From an uncultured Alphaproteobacteria bacterium (GTDB lineage: Bacteria > Pseudomonadota > Alphaproteobacteria > Rhodobacterales > Rhodobacteraceae): a stretch of 64,000 nucleotides of DNA. This document shows positions 1-8,360 of the stretch, one piece after another. Every line of letters starts with the position of its first letter. The first letter of the stretch is position 1. Below the pieces are notes generated by a model. That model saw only the letters and a list, made by a program, of their open reading frames with translations, was not told where the DNA came from and ran no database searches. The stretch spans positions 124,001 through 188,000 of the forward strand of contig CAKMYZ010000002.1 in the NCBI GenBank assembly GCA_929200255.1, given 5' to 3'. The position numbers and the translations under genes are program-made.

Positions 1-264
1 GTTCTTGACGGTTACTCCCTTCAGGCCCAGCTCCACCCCCGCGGCGACCAAATCGTCAGCCGTCACAATCAGATGCACGCCGGGCATCTCACGGGCGTCA
101 TCCACATCCAGGGCTGTAATCTCGCCATGAGCCACGGTCGCGCGCAGGAAGTAAGCGAAAAGCGCACCGTCGGGTGCGATATCATCTACGTAACGGCCGT
201 TCCCCGTCAGAAACCGCTTGTCCTCAACCCGTTTGACGGGTTGGCTCTTGCCAAATTTTTCCAT
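1..264 (-). CDS. Molybdenum hydroxylase large subunit, N-terminal part (xanthine/CO dehydrogenase family)
   Basis: This is the first 88 codons of a gene that runs off the left edge. The ATG is at 262-264 on the minus strand. The protein begins MEKFGKSQPVKRVEDKRFL and continues with GNGRYVDDI. That is the standard opening of the molybdopterin-binding large subunit of aldehyde, xanthine or aerobic CO dehydrogenases, whose first domain starts with an R-x-E-D-x-x-x-L-T-G-x-G-x-Y-x-D-D pattern. Members are cytoplasmic hydroxylases that work with FAD and 2Fe-2S subunits. The substrate cannot be told, because the active-site loop lies outside the window. The gene is divergent from the HD-domain gene at 409. 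Confidence 0.85.
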   Translation of the reverse strand, partial: MEKFGKSQPVKRVEDKRFLTGNGRYVDDIAPDGALFAYFLRATVAHGEITALDVDDAREMPGVHLIVTADDLVAAGVELGLKGVTVKN

Positions 265-408
265 TGCGTCCTCATCTGCTTGTTGATGCAGACCCTAGCG
301 GTGGCGCGTGCCTTGTCCAGCGGGATTGCACCGGCTGTCGCGGTCAAGCGCGACATGTCGCAATCGCGCTGCCAATCTGGGAATGCATGCAACGGAGATA
401 CATGTGTC

Positions 409-1002
409 ATGGACCGCGTCAAGTTCACCGCCATGAAAGATGGCGACAAAGAAGACTATGACTTTCTGACCGAACACGAGGTCGCCTATACCAAAGGCAC
501 TGCGGCGCGCCTGTTGAAGGCCATGGTCAGCCTCGATGAAGGATTGTCGGGGTATCAGATCACCCGCCTCGGCCACTCGCTGCAATCGGCAACACGGGCA
601 GAACGGGATGGGGCCGACATCGATTGGATCGTTGGCGCCCTGTTGCACGACATTGGCGATATCTACGCACCCCATAATCACGATGAGTATGCGGCCACCA
701 TCCTGCGCCCTTTTGTGCGTGAACAGGTCACTTGGGTCGTCGAGAAGCACGGTGACTTCCAACTGGTTTACTACGGCGCACATGTGGGCGCCGACCCCAA
801 CAAACGTAACGCCTACAAAGGCCATCCCTACTTCGACGACTGTGCAACTTTCTGTGAGCGTTGGGACCAATGCGCGTTTGATCCGGCCTATGATACACTT
901 CCGTTGTCCCACTTCGCCGCCCGTGTAGAAGAGGTGTTTGCCCGGACGCCTTACGATCCCGAGGTGATCCGCGCAGGCGAACGGGCACCACTGAAGGGTT
1001 AG
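409..1002 (+). CDS. HD-domain protein of the PhnZ-like diiron oxygenase group
   Basis: The 197-residue protein starts at the ATG at 409, behind the purine-rich AACGGAGAT; the open frame extends further upstream, but without similarity to the family. It has an HD-domain metal set in the order seen in PhnZ: H56 in GHSLQS, H80-D81 in LLHDIGD, H89 or H91, H114 in EKHGD and D153 in RWDQ. PhnZ-type enzymes are mixed-valent diiron oxygenases that cleave organophosphonates, and are related to myo-inositol oxygenase. The tyrosine and glutamate that hold the substrate in PhnZ lie just before HSLQ. Here that stretch reads SGYQITRLG, so the substrate probably differs. No phosphonate genes are nearby. Metal oxygenase is inferred; a plain phosphohydrolase remains possible. 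Confidence 0.75.
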   Translation: MDRVKFTAMKDGDKEDYDFLTEHEVAYTKGTAARLLKAMVSLDEGLSGYQITRLGHSLQSATRAERDGADIDWIVGALLHDIGDIYAPHNHDEYAATILRPFVREQVTWVVEKHGDFQLVYYGAHVGADPNKRNAYKGHPYFDDCATFCERWDQCAFDPAYDTLPLSHFAARVEEVFARTPYDPEVIRAGERAPLKG

Positions 1003-1151
1003 AGAAAATTTACTTTATACCTTTCAATACCTTAGGGTATCTATTCAGTTTTTTTCACGCGCACCACGAATAATTCCAAGGGCCCCTGCGTAATCCTCAT
1101 AACTGGCGGATGATCCGGCAGCATGATGAATACCAACCTTGGAGACTCCAG

Positions 1152-1529
1152 ATGAAATTCTCAGCAATCGCACTTTCCCTTGTCGTTGGCCTATCTGCCG
1201 GTGGCGCATATGCCGGTGGTCACGCCACGGCACCTGTGGCCCAGTCAAACGGTATCCTTGTCGATGATCAGGGTATGAGCCTTTACACTTTCGATCCCGA
1301 CACCGCGACATCATCTGCCTGCAATGGCGGCTGCGCCGTCAACTGGCCACCGCTGACCGCACCAGCAGATGCCGATGAGACCGGTCAATTCACGACAATC
1401 ACCCGCAACGACGGCACCAAGCAATGGGCCTACGCAGGTCAGCCCCTTTACCTGTGGGTGAATGATCGCCAACCCGGCGACACCACAGGTGACGGCGTTG
1501 GTGGGAACTGGCACCTTGCCCGCCCCTAA
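1152..1529 (+). CDS. Small secreted protein with PF03640-type repeats
   Basis: The 125-residue protein starts at 1152, behind GGAG at 1141-1144. A signal peptide of about 20 residues ends near AYAGG. The mature part holds two copies of the lipoprotein-type secreted repeat of unknown function: one built around GMSLYTFDPD with a C-x-x-x-C pair before VNWPP, and one built around WAYAGQPLYLW. Members are small secreted or periplasmic proteins, often near cytochrome or sigma-factor genes; the biochemical role is not known. The upstream gap has an imperfect palindrome (ATACC-TTAG-GGTAT, 1027-1040) that could be an operator, but nothing proves it. Confidence 0.8.
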   Translation: MKFSAIALSLVVGLSAGGAYAGGHATAPVAQSNGILVDDQGMSLYTFDPDTATSSACNGGCAVNWPPLTAPADADETGQFTTITRNDGTKQWAYAGQPLYLWVNDRQPGDTTGDGVGGNWHLARP

Positions 1530-1559
1530 TCTTGTTCCCCGCATGTTTTTATGAGTACC

Positions 1560-1586
1560 GGCCCGCCCATCGTCCCAGGGCGGGCC
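1560..1586. terminator. GC-rich hairpin between convergent genes
   Basis: GGCCCGCCC (1560-1568) pairs with GGGCGGGCC (1578-1586) over a 9-base loop. It lies between the stop codons of two convergent genes. No strong T-run follows on the plus strand, so it is a probable but imperfect bidirectional terminator. Confidence 0.6.
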
Positions 1587-1600
1587 ATTACTACTGTGCC

Positions 1601-2365
1601 TTAACGTCGGACCTGCGGCAAGCGGCTGTCGTCTACCTTTTGCGGCCCCACATCCCCCTCCCAGACGCTATGGCCCTTGCGGACATAGACGTTGATGTCG
1701 GCGCCGACCCCAATGGCATTCAGCTTGCCGATCCGATGCATCAGACTTTCGCCGCGCACCCCATCTTTGGTGCGCCAAATCAGATAGCCCCGGCCCGATG
1801 GGCGCCCTGACGTCTTTGTCTCGACAATCCGTTCAATGCGCGCCGCGGTACGATACCCGTACCGCCGGGTCAGCACGCTACGGTTGGTACGTCCGCCAAC
1901 AAACCACAAAACAATCAACCCCCCGATACCAGAAATCGCAGCAAACCATTGCAGCGCCACCGCATCATCATGGGCCTCACCAACATAGGTTTCGAACTGT
2001 GTCGGCGTGTTCGGTAAGTATCTGATGTCATGTGATGACCCGCGCGGGGACCGATTGTATTGTGATTGCGACACCTTGCGTTGGCGCTCGATGACTTGCC
2101 CGCCCGCAAAAAACCGATAGGTCACATAGTGATCGTCATCGCCCTCACTGTCTGTCCTGATGCGCCGATTGACGGCCTCGGCCTGTGTGACGACCCCGAC
2201 AAGCTCATAACGGGCGGCAGCGCGATACTGACTGGCGCTCCATAACGTGACCGCAAGGCAAATCACGGCAGCGATAATCGCAAACCAACCGCCCCGCGCG
2301 CGAAACAGGGAAAACCACGGACGCGGTTCTGTCCGGTCATGTTTGGGTGGTATCTCTTTCATCAC
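1601..2365 (-). CDS. DUF3592-type membrane protein
   Basis: The 254-residue protein has a transmembrane segment at about residues 27-48, a soluble region of about 80 residues, and a second segment at about 140-157 (FAAISGIGGLIVLWFV), followed by a C-terminal soluble domain. The middle carries the pattern typical of DUF3592 proteins: a GVVT opening, YVTYRFFAGGQVIERQR and a later IRYLPNTP. The two adjacent ATG codons at the start cannot be separated. The function of DUF3592 is unknown. The gene is divergent from valS. Confidence 0.65.
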   Translation of the reverse strand: MMKEIPPKHDRTEPRPWFSLFRARGGWFAIIAAVICLAVTLWSASQYRAAARYELVGVVTQAEAVNRRIRTDSEGDDDHYVTYRFFAGGQVIERQRKVSQSQYNRSPRGSSHDIRYLPNTPTQFETYVGEAHDDAVALQWFAAISGIGGLIVLWFVGGRTNRSVLTRRYGYRTAARIERIVETKTSGRPSGRGYLIWRTKDGVRGESLMHRIGKLNAIGVGADINVYVRKGHSVWEGDVGPQKVDDSRLPQVRR

Positions 2366-2481
2366 AGGCCTTGGCTGCCGGGCGTTATGATATGTTTAGA
2401 AGACCCCAAACCCCCAGCAAACCCTTTTCCTTCGCCCCACCCTCCGCTATCTGCTGATCCAAGCGCAGGAGAGTTGCAGAC

Positions 2482-5400
2482 ATGGCCATGGAAAAGACAT
2501 TCAACGCCGCCGAGGCAGAGGCGCGCATCTACAAGATGTGGGAAGACGCAGGCGCGTTCAAAGCGGGCGCAAATGCGTCGCGGGATGACACGTTCTGCAT
2601 CATGCTACCGCCACCCAATGTGACCGGATCGCTGCATGTCGGCCACGCCTTTAACCACACGATCATGGATATGCTGACCCGCTGGAAACGGATGCAGGGT
2701 TATGACACGCTTTGGCAGCCGGGGCTGGACCATGCCGGCATTGCCACGCAACTGATGGTCGAGAAAGACCTGATGGAAACCCAGCAACCCAAGCGCACCG
2801 ATTTAGGGCGCGAGAAATTCCTCGAAAAGGTCTGGGAATGGAAAGCGGCCAAAGGCGGCACCATTGAACAGCAGGCCCGCCGTCTGGGCGACAGCATGGA
2901 CTGGTCCCGCTCGGCCTTTACGATGTCGGGGGCTGAAAGCGCGCCTGAGGGTGAAAAACCCGGCAACTTCCACGATGCCGTGCTCAAGGTCTTTGTGCAG
3001 ATGTACAATGACGGGCTGATCTACCGCGGCAAGCGGTTGGTCAACTGGGACCCGCATTTTGAAACCGCGATTTCCGATCTTGAGGTCGAGAATATCGAAG
3101 TTGACGGCCACATGTGGCACTTCAAGTACCCGCTGGCGGGTGGCGAGACCTATGAATACGTCGAAAAAGACGAAGACGGGAATGTGACCCTACGGGAGGT
3201 GCGCGATTACATCTCTATCGCCACAACCCGCCCCGAAACCATGCTAGGTGACGGTGCCGTGGCCGTGCACAAAGATGATGAACGCTATGCGCCCATCGTC
3301 GGCAAACTGTGTGAAATCCCCGTTGGTCCGAAAGATCAACGCCGCCAGATCCCGATCATCACCGACCCCTACCCCGATATGACCTTCGGGTCCGGCGCCG
3401 TGAAGATCACCGGCGCACATGACTTCAATGACTATGAGGTCGCCAAACGTGGCGGCATCCCGATGTACAACCTGATGGACACCAAGGGTGCGATGCGCGC
3501 GGATGGGAAGCCATACGTCGAAGAGGCCACAACAGCCCAAGCCATTGCCAATGGCGAACAGGCGTTTGACGAGGCGATGATCGCCGCGATGAACATGGTG
3601 CCCGAAGACTACCGCGGGTTGGACCGGTTCGAGGCGCGCAAGCGCGTGGTGGCGGATATCACGGCGGAAGGTAACGCTGTGATGACCACCAAGATGGTCA
3701 AAAACGACGAAGGTGAAGAGGCGGAAACCACGGTGCCTTACGTTGAGGCCAAGAAGATCATGCAGCCCTTCGGCGACCGCTCAAAAGTCGTGATCGAGCC
3801 GATGTTGACCGACCAATGGTTCGTCGACACCGCCAAAATCGTCGGCCCCGCGCTGGACGCGGTGAAAGAAGGCCGCACCAAGATCATGCCGGAAAGCGGC
3901 GAGAAGGTGTATTACCACTGGCTGGAGAATATCGAGCCATGGTGCATCTCGCGCCAGCTCTGGTGGGGGCATCAGATCCCGGTTTGGTATGGCGTCACAT
4001 CGTGGGTCAATGATGATGGCAATCGCTCCTTTGATCTAAATGGTAGAACTTACTTCTGCGCGGCAACTGAAGCCGAAGCGTTGCAAAAATTCACAGACTA
4101 CTATGGACGTACGCCAATAGTCGTCGACGGCCCACCATCAGACTCCGAATTGCGCGAAGGTTGGGAGACAGCCTTCAGCAACGCAACCTTTGGCGAGGCC
4201 GTAGTTGCAAGCAATAAGGGCGAAGAAGGTCGGCTAGCCATCTACCGCGACCCCGACGTTCTCGACACATGGTTCTCCTCCGGCCTCTGGCCTTTCGGCA
4301 CACTCGGCTGGCCTGCCGAAGATGAGGCAATGAAATACTTCCCCGGCGACGTGCTTGTCACCGGTCAGGACATCCTGTTCTTCTGGGTCGCCCGCATGAT
4401 GATGATGTCCCAGGCCGTGCTGGAAAAGGACCCGTTCCACACCGTCTACCTGCACCAACTGGTGCGCGACGCCAAAGGCGAAAAAATGTCCAAGACCAAG
4501 GGCAACGTCATCGACCCGCTGGATATGATCGACGCCTACGGCGCCGACGCCCTGCGCTTTTCCAACGCGCAGATGGCGGCCCTGGGTGGCGTGCTGAAAA
4601 TCTCTGAGGACCGGATCAAAGGCTATCGGAACTTTGGCACAAAACTGTGGAATGCGTTTAGCTTTGCCGACCATTATCAAATCCCCTACCCCGGCGACCC
4701 GGCAAAACCCGATGTCAGCCAAACCCTGAACAAATGGATCATCGGCGAAACTGCCAAAGTGCGCGAAACCGTCGATGCCGCGATGGAGGCGTATCGTTTC
4801 AACGACGCCGCTGATGCGCTTTATGCCTTCACGTGGGGCAAAGTCTGCGACTGGTATCTGGAGTTTTCCAAACCCATCCTGCAGGGTGATGATACAGCGG
4901 CCAAGGCCGAGACCGAACAAACCCTGCGCTGGGTGCTGGACCAATGCCTGATCCTGTTGCACCCGATCATGCCGTTTATCACCGAAGAGCTTTGGGGGCT
5001 CGCCGACAGCCGCGCCAAAATGCTGGTCCACGCCGATTGGCCGACTTACGCGGCGGCTGATCTGGTCGACGCCGATGCCGATCGCGAAATGAACTGGGTG
5101 ATCGACCTGATCGACAACACCCGCTCTGCCCGCGCTCAAGTGCATGTGCCCGCCGGTGCAAAAGTGCCGCTGCTGGTCACCGGGTTGGACGCCAAAGGGC
5201 AATCTGCGTGGGACAATAGCGCAGCCCTGATCCAGCGACTTGCCCGCATCGAAAGCCTCACTGCCGTGGATAGCTTTCCCAAAGGCTGCGTGACCATCCC
5301 CATGGCGGGCGGCACCTTCGGCATCCCGCTGGAAGGGCTGATTGACGTCGACGCCGAAATCGCGCGACTGGAAAAGACGCTGCAAAAACTGGGCAAGGAA

Positions 5401-5553
5401 CTCGGCGGCCTGCGCGGACGCCTGAACAACCCCAAATTCGTGGCCTCCGCCCCGGATGAGGTTGTGGCAGAGGCAAAGGCGAACCTCGCCCTGCGCGAAA
5501 ACGAAGAGGCGCAACTGAAAGCGGGTATCGCGCGCCTGCAAGAGATCGGCTAA
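2482..5553 (+). CDS. valS: Valine--tRNA ligase
   Basis: The 1023-residue cytoplasmic class I synthetase charges tRNA-Val. The HIGH motif appears as HVGH (residues about 52-55, after PPPNVTGSL) and the KMSKS loop as KMSKT within [21 protein letters not shown] and [14 protein letters not shown] mark the catalytic core, and the C-terminal 60 residues form the usual coiled coil that grips tRNA. The start at 2482 follows GCAGGAGAG. Between VWYG and the [11 protein letters not shown] block the protein carries about 80 residues, roughly twice the E. coli spacing, coded at 4005-4245 with a less GC-biased codon choice. A hairpin terminator follows. Confidence 0.98.
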   Translation: MAMEKTFNAAEAEARIYKMWEDAGAFKAGANASRDDTFCIMLPPPNVTGSLHVGHAFNHTIMDMLTRWKRMQGYDTLWQPGLDHAGIATQLMVEKDLMETQQPKRTDLGREKFLEKVWEWKAAKGGTIEQQARRLGDSMDWSRSAFTMSGAESAPEGEKPGNFHDAVLKVFVQMYNDGLIYRGKRLVNWDPHFETAISDLEVENIEVDGHMWHFKYPLAGGETYEYVEKDEDGNVTLREVRDYISIATTRPETMLGDGAVAVHKDDERYAPIVGKLCEIPVGPKDQRRQIPIITDPYPDMTFGSGAVKITGAHDFNDYEVAKRGGIPMYNLMDTKGAMRADGKPYVEEATTAQAIANGEQAFDEAMIAAMNMVPEDYRGLDRFEARKRVVADITAEGNAVMTTKMVKNDEGEEAETTVPYVEAKKIMQPFGDRSKVVIEPMLTDQWFVDTAKIVGPALDAVKEGRTKIMPESGEKVYYHWLENIEPWCISRQLWWGHQIPVWYGVTSWVNDDGNRSFDLNGRTYFCAATEAEALQKFTDYYGRTPIVVDGPPSDSELREGWETAFSNATFGEAVVASNKGEEGRLAIYRDPDVLDTWFSSGLWPFGTLGWPAEDEAMKYFPGDVLVTGQDILFFWVARMMMMSQAVLEKDPFHTVYLHQLVRDAKGEKMSKTKGNVIDPLDMIDAYGADALRFSNAQMAALGGVLKISEDRIKGYRNFGTKLWNAFSFADHYQIPYPGDPAKPDVSQTLNKWIIGETAKVRETVDAAMEAYRFNDAADALYAFTWGKVCDWYLEFSKPILQGDDTAAKAETEQTLRWVLDQCLILLHPIMPFITEELWGLADSRAKMLVHADWPTYAAADLVDADADREMNWVIDLIDNTRSARAQVHVPAGAKVPLLVTGLDAKGQSAWDNSAALIQRLARIESLTAVDSFPKGCVTIPMAGGTFGIPLEGLIDVDAEIARLEKTLQKLGKELGGLRGRLNNPKFVASAPDEVVAEAKANLALRENEEAQLKAGIARLQEIG

Positions 5554-5562
5554 AACAAAACA

Positions 5563-5587
5563 GGGGCGGTCCGGATACCGCCCCTTT
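5563..5587 (+). terminator. Terminator after valS
   Basis: GGGGCGGT (5563-5570) and ACCGCCCC (5577-5584) form a perfect 8-bp stem with a 6-base loop, followed by a short TTT. It begins 9 bases after the valS stop codon. Confidence 0.75.
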
Positions 5588-5627
5588 CCACTTTCTATGT
5601 CCAATCAAACTTCCGCCGGAGGCATCC

Positions 5628-5789
5628 TCACGGCACCACACGCTCGACCGCGCGCATCATGCCCAACGCCTTGTCATAAACCAGCGTCAAGATGCGCCGC
5701 CCGCTTGTCTTGCTGGCGATCTGCGGCACAGCGCGTACCGCAACGGCGGCGCCACTACTCACTAAAAATCCGCGTCGACTGATGTTCAT
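5628..5789 (-). CDS. 53-residue peptide with a twin-arginine-like leader
   Basis: The peptide starts at the ATG at 5787-5789 and is preceded by GGAGG at a good distance. It opens MNISRRGFLVSSGAAVAV, with the SRRGFL core of a Tat signal followed by a short hydrophobic stretch. The other 30 residues are basic and end in AVERVVP. No cofactor site is visible, and at this size it cannot be a usual Tat substrate. Very short Tat-leader proteins of unknown role are annotated in related bacteria. The good ribosome site and the clean leader favour a real gene. Confidence 0.55.
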   Translation of the reverse strand: MNISRRGFLVSSGAAVAVRAVPQIASKTSGRRILTLVYDKALGMMRAVERVVP

Positions 5790-5913
5790 TGGGCGCCTCC
5801 ATTGCTTCAATTCGGGGCCAGGCTTGAAAGTGGGACCGCCGAAATACTTAGTTGCGAACGATTCTCATATATGAACGGTTGCAGCTATTTCAAGGGCAGG
5901 CTTATCTGACAGC

Positions 5914-7035
5914 ATGACAAAACCTGCTCTGACCCCGCTCGCCGCCACTCTGCCTGTCTCTGTCCCATTTGTCGGGCCGGAGGCGCAGGAACGCCAAATG
6001 GGCCATCCCTTCGCCGCCCGTCTTGGTGCCAACGAAAATGGGTTCGGCCCATCACCCAAGGCCATCGCTGCGATGCAGCAGGCCGCCGGAGACGTGTGGA
6101 TGTACGGTGACCCCGAAAGCCATGAGCTGCGCCGGGCACTCGCGGCACATCACAGCATCAGCCCCGAAAACATCGTGGTTGGCGAAGGCATCGATGCATT
6201 GCTCGGACTTCTGGTGCGCCTGTATGTGGGGGCTGGCGACGCGGTTGTGACCTCTGCCGGGGCCTATCCGACGTTCAACTATCACGTCGCCGGATTTGGT
6301 GGGGCGCTGCACACCGTTCCCTACAAGGACGACCATGAAGACCCCGATGCATTGCTCAGCAAAGCATCCGTTACCAATGCAAAGTTGATCTATCTGGCCA
6401 ACCCCGACAATCCGATGGGCAGCTGGCACAGCGCCGGGGTTATTCAGGCCATGGCAGACAGGCTCCCACCGGGCTGCATGATGGTACTGGACGAAGCCTA
6501 TATCGAACTAGCCTCGGAGGGCACAGCGCCGCAGTTTGACACCTTGGCCGGCAACGTGATCCGGATGCGGACATTTTCCAAGGCCTATGGCATGGCCGGG
6601 GCACGGGTGGGCTATGCCATAGGCCCGTCAGATGTCATTTCCAACTTCAACAAGGTGCGCAACCACTTCGGCATGTCCCGGATTGGCCAAGACGGCGCAT
6701 TGGCCGCGTTGCAAGATGCAGACTGGTTGCCCTTTATTTACAGCAAGGTGGCCAAAGCGCGCGGCAACATCGCAGAGATCGCGCAAGCCAACGGGCTGAC
6801 GGCGCTTGCCTCGGCCACAAACTTTGTCGCCATTGATTGTGGCGCGGACGGCGATTTTGCCCGCCGGGTCTTGGCCGAATTGGTGGCGCGCGGCATCTTT
6901 GTGCGCATGCCATTCGTCAGCCCCCAAGACCGCTGCATTCGGATCAGTTGCGGCCCCGCGGCAGAGCTTGACGCCTTTGCCACGGCCTTGCCCGCAGCCC
7001 TTGCCGCTGCACGCGCGCACGACGAACTGGAGTGA
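5914..7035 (+). CDS. Histidinol-phosphate aminotransferase-like PLP enzyme
   Basis: The 373-residue fold-type I aminotransferase shows LGANENGFGPSPKA near the N-terminus, YLANPDNPMGS in the middle, LDEAYIE, and the PLP lysine in TFSKAYGMAGARVGYAIG. A C-terminal arginine sits in CIRISCGP. These are HisC-family marks: transfer of an amino group between glutamate and an imidazole or aromatic substrate, in the cytoplasm. The usual HisC length is about 360 residues. No his genes are adjacent, so it may be a second HisC-like or aromatic enzyme rather than the biosynthetic HisC. Confidence 0.8.
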   Translation: MTKPALTPLAATLPVSVPFVGPEAQERQMGHPFAARLGANENGFGPSPKAIAAMQQAAGDVWMYGDPESHELRRALAAHHSISPENIVVGEGIDALLGLLVRLYVGAGDAVVTSAGAYPTFNYHVAGFGGALHTVPYKDDHEDPDALLSKASVTNAKLIYLANPDNPMGSWHSAGVIQAMADRLPPGCMMVLDEAYIELASEGTAPQFDTLAGNVIRMRTFSKAYGMAGARVGYAIGPSDVISNFNKVRNHFGMSRIGQDGALAALQDADWLPFIYSKVAKARGNIAEIAQANGLTALASATNFVAIDCGADGDFARRVLAELVARGIFVRMPFVSPQDRCIRISCGPAAELDAFATALPAALAAARAHDELE

Positions 7036-7052
7036 TTGTGGGACGGTAGCCG

Positions 7053-8231
7053 CTAAGCGCGTTGCGCCAAGGCTTGGGCTGCGGCCTCTAACGCCCCACC
7101 CCCATGCGGGATATCCAGGGCCTTCAGCCCTGCATCAATGGTACCCAGCACACCCATAATCATATGCGCATTGACGTGCCCCATATGGCCAATACGGAAA
7201 TATGCATCAGCCGGTTCACGCCCCAGACCAATGCCAAGCGTCAGGCCACATCGATGCTCACACCACTGGCGCAAACGGTCGCCATTGGGTGACCCGATGG
7301 CGATGGATGTCACCGCATGTGAGCGACGCGCAGGGTCTGCAATATTCAGTCGCATCGGCCCGTCCGCGGACCAACAATCAAACGCCGCCCAAATCACCTG
7401 AGCAAGCTTCTCATGGCGCGCAAAAACCGCATCGAACCCTTCGGCCTTGATCATATCAAGTGCTTTACGCAGCCCAAAAAGGTGATGCGTCGGTGCTGTG
7501 CCATCAAAATACTGATAATAGATCTCAGGATTGCTGCGCGGGCGCCAATCCCAATAGGTTGTCACACAATCACCACGCGCAGCATCCGCCTTGTCATTGA
7601 ACCAGACAAAACTGATTCCAGCCGGGGTCATGAGCCCCTTCTGGCAGGCAGAGACCATCACATCGACGCCCCAGGCATCCATTTCAAATCGGTCACAGCC
7701 CAATGACGCAATGCAATCGGCCATCAGCAGGGCCGGATGGCCGAGCCTGTTCATCACAGCGCGCACGCCGGCAACATCGTTTTTGACCCCGGTCGAGGTA
7801 TCCACATGGACCATCAAGACGGCCTTGATCCGGCCGGCAGTGTCGGCAGCAAGAACCCGCTCAACCTTCCCAAGATCCACCGGGTCCTGCGCGCCGTAGT
7901 CGATGGTCTCAACCTTGGCCCCCAGCCCTTGCGCCATTTCACCCCAGCCGATGCAAAAACGACCCGTCGCCAGCACCAGAACCGTGTCGTCCTTTGATAG
8001 AACGTTGGCAAGTGCGGCCTCCCATGCGGCGTGCCCATTGCCTATGTAAATTGCAACCTTGGCCTGTGTCATCGCCAATGCCCTAAGATCTGGCGGCAAG
8101 CTCTCTGTCAACTCATGCAGCGCCCCTTCATAAATGTTGGGCGAGGCCATATGCATCGTCTGCAAGACAGCTTCAGGTATCACGGATGGGCCAGGAATAG
8201 CCAGGTAAGCGCGACCGTTGGACAAAGACAT
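7053..8231 (-). CDS. Class V PLP aminotransferase (alanine/serine-glyoxylate or pyridoxamine-pyruvate type)
   Basis: The 392-residue protein starts at the ATG at 8229-8231. It has the class V layout: PGPSVIPEAV at the N-terminus, GNGHAAWEAAL in the phosphate-binding region, HVDTSTGV, an aspartate in LMADCIASLG, and the PLP lysine in SACQKGLMTPAG. Relatives include serine-glyoxylate, alanine-glyoxylate and pyridoxamine-pyruvate transaminases. The sequence alone does not separate these. The gene is convergent with the HisC-like gene, only 17 bases apart, and divergent from the ABC exporter. Confidence 0.85.
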   Translation of the reverse strand: MSLSNGRAYLAIPGPSVIPEAVLQTMHMASPNIYEGALHELTESLPPDLRALAMTQAKVAIYIGNGHAAWEAALANVLSKDDTVLVLATGRFCIGWGEMAQGLGAKVETIDYGAQDPVDLGKVERVLAADTAGRIKAVLMVHVDTSTGVKNDVAGVRAVMNRLGHPALLMADCIASLGCDRFEMDAWGVDVMVSACQKGLMTPAGISFVWFNDKADAARGDCVTTYWDWRPRSNPEIYYQYFDGTAPTHHLFGLRKALDMIKAEGFDAVFARHEKLAQVIWAAFDCWSADGPMRLNIADPARRSHAVTSIAIGSPNGDRLRQWCEHRCGLTLGIGLGREPADAYFRIGHMGHVNAHMIMGVLGTIDAGLKALDIPHGGGALEAAAQALAQRA

Positions 8232-8360
8232 GTGAGAGCTTTCGGTTGTGATTTTCGTCGGACATTAATGCGCAGCATCCCGGCGTCAACCTTGCCCCGC
8301 TTGCCCTTCGCCCCCATTTGCGATTAGACCCTTACTCAATCGCGCAGCAGAAGGCTTTTC

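Noticed and set aside
1027-1040. Imperfect palindrome ATACC-TTAG-GGTAT before the secreted-repeat gene
   Set aside because: The arms are only five bases long and no matching regulator is nearby; too weak to call an operator.
4234-5604. A long minus-strand frame (456 codons) opposite valS
   Set aside because: It is a shadow of the GC-rich valS frame; valS has full family support, and the shadow has no recognisable protein features.
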